Origin: Strongylocentrotus purpuratus
Lineage: Eukaryota; Echinodermata; Echinoidea; Camarodonta; Strongylocentrotidae
Direction: 5' to 3'
Assembly: GCF_000002235.5 (NCBI RefSeq)
Contig: NW_022145541.1
Location: 310,001 to 374,000 of the forward strand
DNA length: 64,000 bases
This document shows positions 56,762-64,000 of the stretch, one piece after another; the stretch's first letter is position 1; each line of letters begins with the position of its first letter. The notes under the pieces are model-generated. The model was given only the letters and a program-made list of their open reading frames with translations. It did no database searches and was not told the origin of the DNA. The position numbers and the translations under genes are program-made.

Positions 56762-56805
<44 letters not shown>

Positions 56806-56809
56806 GGGG
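56572..56809. repeat. GA-rich tract ending in a 42-base G run
   Basis: Interrupted (GA)n from 56572, then an unbroken G run at 56763-56804, the longest in the window. The length may be unreliable in any assembly. Confidence 0.9.
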
Positions 56810-57778
56810 TAAAAAACGGGCTACCCGGTACACATAATAATATATTGTGTTGAATTTTGAAAAAATGTATATACAAAATATATGTACAGAAATGTTGACA
56901 ATAAAAATAGGATGGTATCTAACTATGCTGGGGCAGGACTAAAGTGAAAAGGAAGGTTGAGTGTACAAAGAATTCAACAATAGGTCCCAAAGACCAGTAT
57001 TGGAAACGCCCTAATTTCAAAAAAATGAAATGGAAGCTCTTATTACCAATCATGTGAAAGAATATGTTTTGACTACTACATGATGATACAAATTTTTCTG
57101 GGAAACCGCCTTCTAATTGATATATTTGGTAAATTAGTTTATCTACATGGCCTGTGAGAGATAAACGCACATGTCGCGCACGTGTGCGTACATATTGCTC
57201 CGATTGTCTCATTTTCGCTCGCGTGAACATTGCCAGCACAAAACACTGACCTCCACCTCCTGGACGGATCATCGCCCATTCCCATTCACTATACGTTACG
57301 TACTAAAAGGCTGTATTGTCTGACCGTTCATGAATATTCATGTTTTTGCTAAACTCGGCAAAATGTTTGCTTTTACTAAATGGAAAAATTACGGTAGGGG
57401 TTGGATGAAATGGACATAATGAACGTAGCAGAAGTGATAATTGATAATTCATGCTTCTTATCCTTCCTGTTGATCTATAATCTTACAATCGCTTGGCAGA
57501 CTGAGTCCAAAGTTCGACTTGTTTCACATGTGTATTATAGGCAATGGCGAGCTTGCAACCTATTTTGAAAAATTACGGTGGGTGAACTTTCAAAAGTCAA
57601 TGAGACATGAGGGCTCCAATGAAAGAGCTAGTGATAACGTACGTCGGGGTGGATGTGCTTTTCGTTTAAACAAAAAATGAATTTTTAACGATTAAAAAAA
57701 AAAAAAATCCATAGGCTAACATGTATGGCTGCTGACTTTGACGATATGGGGCGTTGTGAAATGAGACTAAACGGAGCT

Positions 57779-57977
57779 ATATGTAGTCCCATATACATCT
57801 TTCTGTGTACAGTGCTTGTATCTTTACGAAGACTGGGCCAAATTTCTTATCATATTGATTAACCCAGAACCTTGCAGAACACACCAATACTTATATGATA
57901 GATGATCAACCTTTTCTGATCCATTCCACAACGTTTCTTTCACAATGCAATCGCACGACCATAACTGGACTTTACCT
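57779..57977. mobile_element. Truncated GTTGAGTTCTGG-family MITE, inverted
   Basis: Reverse orientation, ending at TTAA 57978-57981. It shares gcgattgcattgtgaaagaa and ccatatacatctttctgtg (inverse) with the other copies. It lies about 300 bp upstream of the sulfotransferase start codon. Confidence 0.65.
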
Positions 57978-58299
57978 TTAAACTTAGAGTTCAAGGATTC
58001 AATATTGTTTGATTGTTTCTCAATCTGGCTATGTGTTCGTAGTATGTCCATGATCTGCCACTGCGAGGTGCGTGCGTTGTCCAGAGCAGATCACGCATGC
58101 ATGGTTAGAGCATAGAGATGCGGTCGTAGATACTTCGCTCCCGTTTCGGTTTGATAAAGCATGCATCGTACTGAAACTAACTACTTGCATGCGTGTTCAT
58201 GTTGAAGTTGATCAGACTTTGTTACATGGAATAATAACCTTCAACAGGTTCAACCATTGTTTAGTTTAAACCGAACCTTTGAACCCTGGAATATCAATC

Positions 58300-58627
58300 A
58301 TGGAATTGCCTTGCATTGGAAGTGAAATAGCAGAAGGTACTATTGCAAGTGAAGGGCGAGCTGCTCGTGATGATGGAAGTCGTACAATTATCTGGTGTGT
58401 ACCTCGCTCTGTTTCTACGGCTCTCACAAAGTGTCTTAGTTTCATTGAAGGCATCCAAGTGTGGTTAGAACCCTACACTTACTGCAGAATCACCCAAGTG
58501 AATATAAAGCAACAGCTAGACCTTGATGTACCGGCCGAATACGAAGGGAATGAAGAGATTTATAAACGAATGGCTGATCACCTTAAAGAGACCGGCAGGG
58601 GAACGCAACGACACAAGAGAACCTTTC
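58300..58627 (+). CDS. Sulfotransferase-like protein, first coding exon (partial gene)
   Basis: ATG 58300 opens 109 codons ending ACC-TTT-C|GTAAGT, a consensus donor. Residues ~28-60 read RTIIWCVPRSVSTALTKCLS, then EGIQVWLEPYTYC. PRSVSTA is the PAPS-binding loop seen in a family of sulfotransferase-like P-loop proteins (related to those annotated in plants and invertebrates as branched-chain aminotransferase-like). Such enzymes move a sulfuryl group from PAPS to an acceptor; the acceptor here is unknown. I could not find the later exons before the window end; the intron is full of repeats. A related C-terminal piece lies at 34180-34525 on the same strand, so the family was probably tandemly duplicated. 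Confidence 0.75.
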
Positions 58628-58649
58628 GTAAGTTTTACATGTATGCGGC

Positions 58650-58860
58650 CAAGGCTCAAAATCCCCCCCCCCCCCCCACTCAGTGTTATTTAGGGTACGC
58701 ATGTGCGTGTTCCCTCCTTTTAAAAAAACCCCTAAGTCCGGTGTGTCAATTTTGTGTACGAGCCGGACTTTGGTGCGTGAAAAGTACTACTTAACCGGAC
58801 GTTTTGGTAACACGCATGCGGTCATTCCGACCCCGGAGTGGAGGGGGGGGGGGGGGGGCG
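58650..58860 (+). repeat. Dispersed repeat shared with 31785-32010
   Basis: A C-run, then actcagtgttatttagggta, cccctaagtccggtgtg, gagccggactttggtgcgtg and ccgaccccggagtg, then a G-run. It begins 23 bp into the sulfotransferase intron. Confidence 0.75.
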
Positions 58861-59113
58861 GGAAGGCTGTGGGCGATACGCCCCCGTAAGCTTCGTAATC
58901 GCTTCCGTGAGATTACTCAAGGGGGCGATTGCAAAATTACAAATCGCCCCCGTGGAATTATAGAATAAAGATGATCTTTTCTGTTATAACTTTCACACAA
59001 TATTGAGTTTCAACTTTCAAACCTTAAACCAATGAAATGGAACTATGGAAATTAGGTTAGCGTGCAGGATTTCTCGCTCTAATTTGTTGGTGTCTATAGA
59101 GGTTACCATACTG

Positions 59114-59328
59114 CAGGGGCGGATCCAGCCGGCGGCAGGGGAGGGGGCCCAATTGGTGAGAAAATATTTAGCGGCGACACAGCCGACCGATAATTCGCAT
59201 AGTGGGGGGGGGGGGGGGGGGGGGTAGTGAGCACTAATTTATTTTTTTTTTGCTCCCGAAAATTTGAAAATCGTGCCGGCCGATAATTCGCTCAGCCCCC
59301 AGCCCCCCCCCCCTGGATCCACCACTTG
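59114..59328. mobile_element. hAT-like element remnant
   Basis: The ends CAGGGGCGGATCCAG and CTGGATCCACCACTTG are inverted repeats; the flanks ccatactg and tgtccaac do not match. The interior has two nested cgataattcg modules and G/C runs. Confidence 0.6.
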
Positions 59329-60344
59329 TGTCCAACAATTTTTCACAAAATAACTAAAATTTCTATTGTGCAAAATGTATGTCTCCGGAGAGTCTTTGCA
59401 TTTTAGAGTACCTAGATAATATGCTTTCCATAATACTCTCATTACCTTAGCCTGCTTATGCACTATTTGAATTCAATGGACTTGAATTTCTCTGTGCATA
59501 AACCCGTACAACTATAATTACTTTTACTTCATTTATCTCTAATCTTTTTTTTTTTTGAAGAGTACCTAAAAAGATTGTAAAACAAAGGTGTTTTTAGTAT
59601 TATAATCATGAAGTTTTTATCGTTATGCACATAATCAAGAAACTAAGGTTACCTGTTTACGATTCTATTCCATATGGTGTTTTAATTATTATGATAATCA
59701 GAAAGGTTTGATTGCCGTGCACTAATCAAGAACCTAAGGTTCCCTGCTTACAATTCTACTATTCCAAACGGTGTGTGTATTGTAGCTTGTTTTATACATG
59801 TATGCTAAGGACTATAATCAATCCATCGGAGTGAACACATTAGTACATACAATCCATGATTGTGCAAATCGATATCTGGGGCAGGCAACGTTCGGTCAGA
59901 TTTTAGCTTCATATTCAAACAACTTTTCGCGTAACTTTTTTAAGTTTTGTTAACAAAAAAAAACCTATAGACGCCCTGTATATATTTGAAATGTTGGTTT
60001 ATTTTGCTTAGAGAATAAAAACAACTTGTTGCTGAGACATGTTGAAGAAAAATGGTCTAATGGAAAAAGTAATAGATTACACTTTTCTGCTATGCAGGGA
60101 GGGGAAGTCCACCCTGATATTAAGTTAGCATCATTAGAAGCAGAACAATAATTTGGGTTTTCTGTTGTACGCAGAAAAATCTAAATTTTGTATTCTTTCA
60201 TCAATATTCGACTTTAAACGCATTTGTTTTAAAAACCCAGGCAGAAATTAAATTAGATCCTCTTTCACATTATGATACAATTTGAGTCAAATTTTACCAT
60301 CAAACTTTTGGGGCTACCAACGCTTAAGAGGCTCTACACCAGTC

Positions 60345-61470
60345 GCGGATCCAGGATTTCTTAGGGGGGCCCAAATTTGAAATTATGCGAGCCAAATATC
60401 GGTACGTAATGGTGACCTGCATTGACGTAGTGGGGGGGGGGGGTGGTGCAGGGAGGAGCGATTTCCCCCTCCTTCCTCCGCAAAGCGCCGAAGCTTTGAC
60501 GTTTCATTAAATTATTAGACAAAGAAGACGATTCGTTGTACCGTTCTCGAAAATAATCCTCGTCTGAATTCAGTTTACCCTCCCCCCTCCCGCGCGAAGC
60601 GCCGAAGCTTTTACATTTCATTAAATCATTAGAGAAAGAAACCGATTTGTGGTACCGTTGTCGACTCTTTTCCTCGTTTGAATTCAGTTTCCCCCTCCCG
60701 CGCAGAGCGCGGAAGCTTTTACGTTTCATTAGATCGTTAGAGAAAGAAGACGATTCGTATTACCATTCTCGACTCTTAATTCTTGAATGAATTCAGCCCC
60801 CCCCCATCCTGCGCGAAGCGCGGAAGCTTTGACGTTTTATTAAATTATTAGAGAAAGAAGACGATTCGTTATACCATTCTCGACTCTTAATTCTTGTCTA
60901 AATTCGGTCCCCCCCCCCTCCTGCGCGAAGCACGGAAGCTTTTACGTTTCATTAAATCATTAGAGGAAGAAGACGATTCGTATTACCATTCTCGACTCTT
61001 AATTCTTGTATGAATTCAGCCCCCATCCTGCGTGAAGCGCGGAAGCTTTGACGTTTTATTAAATTTTTAGAGAAAGAAGACGATTCGTTATACCATTCTC
61101 GACTCTTAATCCTTGTTTGAATTCAGTCCCCTCCCCCTCCTGCGCGAAGCGCGGAAGCTTTGACGTTTCATTAAAATTATTTAAGAAAGAAGACGTAATG
61201 GTACCTAATGGTGACCTGCATTGACGTAGTTGGTGGGGGGGGGGGGGGGTACAGGGAGGGGCGATTTCCCCCTCCCTCCTCCGCAAAGCGCCGAAGCTTT
61301 TACGTTTCATTTAATCACTAGAGAAAGAAACCGATACGTTGTACCGTTCTCGACTTTTAATCCTCTGAATTTCAAAAAAAAAAATTCTCTCCTCTCTTTT
61401 TTTTGGCCGGTGTTTTTTTTGGTGGGGGGGGGGGGGAGAGGCGCCCCCACCGCCCCATGGCTACACCTCT
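60345..61470. repeat. Second copy of the ~110-bp satellite, in a hAT-like shell
   Basis: Starts with cagtcgcggatccagg; about seven satellite units (spacing 107-112 bp) cover 60470-61370; a candidate right end, ccatggctacacctctg, is near 61463. No target duplication is seen. Units match those at 38880-39830. Confidence 0.75.
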
Positions 61471-61539
61471 GCGGTCAGATAAGCATATTTTGACACCTTG
61501 TCCGCTCACGAAGACCCAGGGGATTAAGGCAATAAATTA

Positions 61540-61930
61540 CGGTCAGACAAGCATTCAGGGGTTCGCCTTAGGGGCCCTGGTGGGGTCGAGGGTGCGAAAA
61601 CCCTGGAATCTCAGGGGTTTTAGGCATTTGATTACGTTCAGATGAACATATTTTTATACCTTATTTGTGACACTGGCAGGACACTGATTGGTGTGAGGTC
61701 CAGCGGGCGGAGCCCCCAGAAGCTCAGGGGTTTTAGGCATTAACATTATAAGAATCCAGGGGTCCGCCTTAGGGCCCTAGGCGGGGTGCAGGGAGCAGAT
61801 CCCCCGGAAGCTCAGGGGTTTTAGGCATTTGATTACAGTCAGATGAACATATTTTAATATTTTATTTGTGACACTTGCAGGACACTGATTGGCGTGGGGT
61901 CCAGCGGGCGGAGCCCCCAGAAGCTCAACT
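61540..61930. repeat. Tandem duplication of ~240 bp
   Basis: gaagctcaggggttttaggc, tttgattac-gtcagatgaac, tttatttgtgacactkgcag and gggcggagcccccagaagctca each occur twice in order. Confidence 0.8.
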
Positions 61931-61979
61931 ATTCTTTCTTTCTTGCTCTTTTTCTTTCTATTTTTCTTTAATATACTTT

Positions 61980-62600
61980 GTCAAAAATTGTGTGGGAGGG
62001 GGGGGGGGCACCTCAAGAAGCATATTTCTTGCCTGGCTGGCTAAATTTAGGAATTTGTCATTTTACAATAAACGCATAAAAATGTATAATTTACTAAAAA
62101 ATGAGGAAAAATCTCGGAAAATTATGTCATTTAAGCATTATGTGTAAGCCACCGTAACGGTTATCGAATTAGAAATAAACCCCCTCCCCGATCAAGACGC
62201 CAGTGCCCCGCCCCCCCCCCCTGATTTATACTTTGCTGGCGGAAAAATCGCGACTGACCTTCCCTACCTTTTTTCTTTTTCTTTTTTTTCTCCCTTTCTC
62301 TCCACATTTGGAAAAATTACGTCGTCAGATATTTCGTTCAGTGGCTTGGGGGAGGAGGAACACTTTAAAAAAAAAAAAAAAAAAAATCTTTCCCCTTTTT
62401 TCCCCTTTTTTTTCCCTTCTTTTTTCGGGGGGGGGGGGGCCGGGCCCACATTCCCTGGATCCGCCACTGCCATATTGTAGACAAATGGGACGCTTTTTCT
62501 TTGCAAGATTGCGCTATATCTCCCATCTCCACAACTCTATGAGTATTACAGATACGGTACAAACAACGGAAGCTCGCAGTGCAGTGCGGCCGTCAGAAGT
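61980..62600. other. Transposon debris, no gene seen
   Basis: Several G/C and A runs, and a lone hAT-type right end (ctggatccgccactg, 62456-62470). Confidence 0.5.
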
Positions 62601-62609
62601 GGTTATGCA

Positions 62610-62721
62610 CAGGCACGTAGCCAGAGTTTGATGTTTTTTTTTTTTTTTGGGGGGGGGGGGGGGGGGGGCACATACATGTAATCGATCGAGGTAAAAAAAA
62701 AGGTTCTAAAAAAAGTGCCTG
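62610..62721. mobile_element. Short hAT MITE, relative of 11460-11625
   Basis: CAGGCACGTAGCCAGAGTTTG at the left and gtgcctg at the right; flanks gttatgca and gttatact match 6 of 8. It shares the cgatcgaggt core with 11460-11625 but has lost part of the right side. Confidence 0.6.
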
Positions 62722-63019
62722 GTTATACTCGCTGCGCCGGTAGTATACTGATGCATGTCCACGCTGCCGCCCCATATCTTCTGGAGCTAGAAAGAGGCGA
62801 TCGCGCAAGGACCGAAACGTGGCGAAGTTTTTCGATGTGAAAATCGTGAATCTTCTGAAATGTGGTGATTCCAAAAGACAAGCAAATAATGAACCTTGAC
62901 CAGTAAATCAACCGAAAGCTAACTTTAGTAAAATGAAACCAGTTGGCGAGGAGGCGACTGTACGGGCTTGGACAAAAAAAATTCGTACAGAGGGAGGAGA
63001 TCTGACCATTAGCTGCATG

Positions 63020-63382
63020 CAGGCGCGTACGCAGGATTTTTTTCAAGGGGGGGGGGGGGGGGGGGGGGGGTTAACATTTTTAAATCGGGCCGAAAAATTT
63101 TGCAACAAATCAGCCAGCCGCTGAATAATCGGGGAAGGGGGGGGGGGGGGGAGTTAGAGGACATTTTTTTTTGGTCTCGAAATTTGAAAATTGACATTTT
63201 TCTCCGTTGGGGGGGGGGGGGGGGTAAAGTCAACTTTTTTAGGTCGGCCATTGGTATAATTTTTTTGGTATAATTTTTAAATACCTAAGGGGGGGGGGGT
63301 TTCCTGCAAAATACACACATAAAAAATACCAAAGGGGGGGGGGTTCAACCCCCAACCCCCCCCCCCCCTGCGTACGCGCCTG
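63020..63382. mobile_element. 363-bp hAT MITE with 8-bp target duplication
   Basis: The ends CAGGCGCGTACGCAGG and CCTGCGTACGCGCCTG are exact inverted repeats. The flanks gctgcatg (63012-63019) and gctgtatg (63383-63390) match 7 of 8. The interior has at least five G-runs. Confidence 0.83.
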
Positions 63383-63825
63383 GCTGTATGTTATAACTTG
63401 TAAAGTTGTAAAAGGGAAATAATGCCGATAATGATGAAATAGCAAGCAGGAATTTAAGAGTATCATGGGTACCACCAAATTCAATGGAAATTTGTATTTA
63501 AAAAGAGCCCCAGTCAGTACTAAAAGAGCCCCCTGAGAAGCTCTTTTTTCTTTAGAGGACCCGAAGACAAATAATTAATTTGAGCCATGCCCCCGCGTAC
63601 CCTAGCTCTCCCCCAAACGAATGTTGAAAAGAGCAGGGGAAAGAATAAAGAGAATATAGGATGGGAAAAATTGAGAGGACATTAAATTTCCTCTTCTACA
63701 ACTTTTAAAGATTGTGATAACAAGGACCACATCAATATGGTTCCAAAATATTGAAATGTTTTCCTCTGTTACAGATTGATCAGTAATGATATGGTAAAAT
63801 TATGTTTAATCTGTTGCAGGATTTA

Positions 63826-63966
63826 GGCCCTGTTTCATGAAACTTGTTATCAATAACACATTTCTATGTAACACATTTCCTCTACGCCAATCAAATGCCA
63901 CGATTTCAGTAGCTTATAACAATTATTGTAACTTGTTATTGATAACAAGGTTTGTGAAACAGGGCC
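63826..63966. mobile_element. Foldback MITE, GGCCCTGTTTCATGAAACTT family
   Basis: The left ggccctgtttcatgaaactt, gttatcaataaca mirrors the right tgttattgataacaag, gaaacagggcc. About 140 bp; a partial relative is at 12185-12310. Confidence 0.75.
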
Positions 63967-64000
63967 CTGATAGGCCATGCCCAGGCCCGACGAAAGACTG

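Noticed and set aside
56420-56876. Proline- and serine-rich open frames of 77-137 codons
   Set aside because: Products of the G homopolymer and GA tract.
60470-61370. CRISPR array (regular repeats with spacers)
   Set aside because: The whole ~110-bp unit is repeated with no unique spacers, in animal DNA, and it matches a satellite elsewhere in the window.
60345-61470. hAT element with target duplication around the second satellite
   Set aside because: The left end is good but the flanks do not match, so boundaries cannot be proved; kept only as a repeat region.
1-64000. Retrovirus-like or LTR elements
   Set aside because: I saw no long terminal repeats and no reverse transcriptase, protease or integrase motifs.

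Overview
The window reads as nuclear DNA of an invertebrate deuterostome, most likely a sea urchin or another echinoderm. The basis is spliced genes with ordinary GT-AG introns, an AT-rich background, a TIR protein with an IFIT-like TPR body, a secreted EGF plus fibrinogen-domain protein, tRNA-derived SINEs, and a very heavy load of small DNA transposons carrying G or C homopolymers. The species call is inference.

Six genic loci can be supported. (1) Minus strand, 1972-3919: the terminal exon of a TPR-TIR protein, probably innate immunity. (2) Plus strand, about 12420-15803: a three-coding-exon gene for a 178-residue protein whose C-terminus resembles TEX12, a synaptonemal-complex central-element protein. 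(3) Minus strand, 20553-30868: a complete OXNAD1 flavin oxidoreductase gene. It has seven constitutive coding exons plus two versions of the same 142-nt exon, so each 302-residue isoform uses eight. (4) Plus strand, about 34180-34525: the C-terminal part of a sulfotransferase-like gene with one frameshift, abutting a SINE. (5) Plus strand, 40670-52586: a complete secreted 380-residue EGF/fibrinogen-related protein in eight coding exons; its ATG is the last codon of exon 1. (6) Plus strand, 58300-58627: the first coding exon of a sulfotransferase-like gene, the rest of which was not found before the window ends.

Everything else is mobile-element and simple-repeat DNA. Several hAT-type elements can be delimited exactly by 8-bp target duplications (9840-10682, 11460-11625, 38049-40232, 63020-63382, probably 31320-32777). 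Several families of short inverted-repeat elements sit in TTAA targets. There is one Tc1/mariner-type MITE, several foldbacks, at least eight tRNA-type SINE copies or pieces, a satellite of about 110 bp in two places, and many microsatellites. About fifty runs of ten or more G or C occur, mostly inside the transposons.

The genes do not form a pathway. The TIR-TPR and fibrinogen-related genes may both be defence genes, and the two sulfotransferase pieces suggest an old local duplication. The observation that most deserves follow-up is the paired, phase-identical OXNAD1 exons (24248-24389 and 26943-27084). They encode alternative versions of the flavin-binding segment and cannot both be included without a frameshift, so they look like a mutually exclusive splicing switch.
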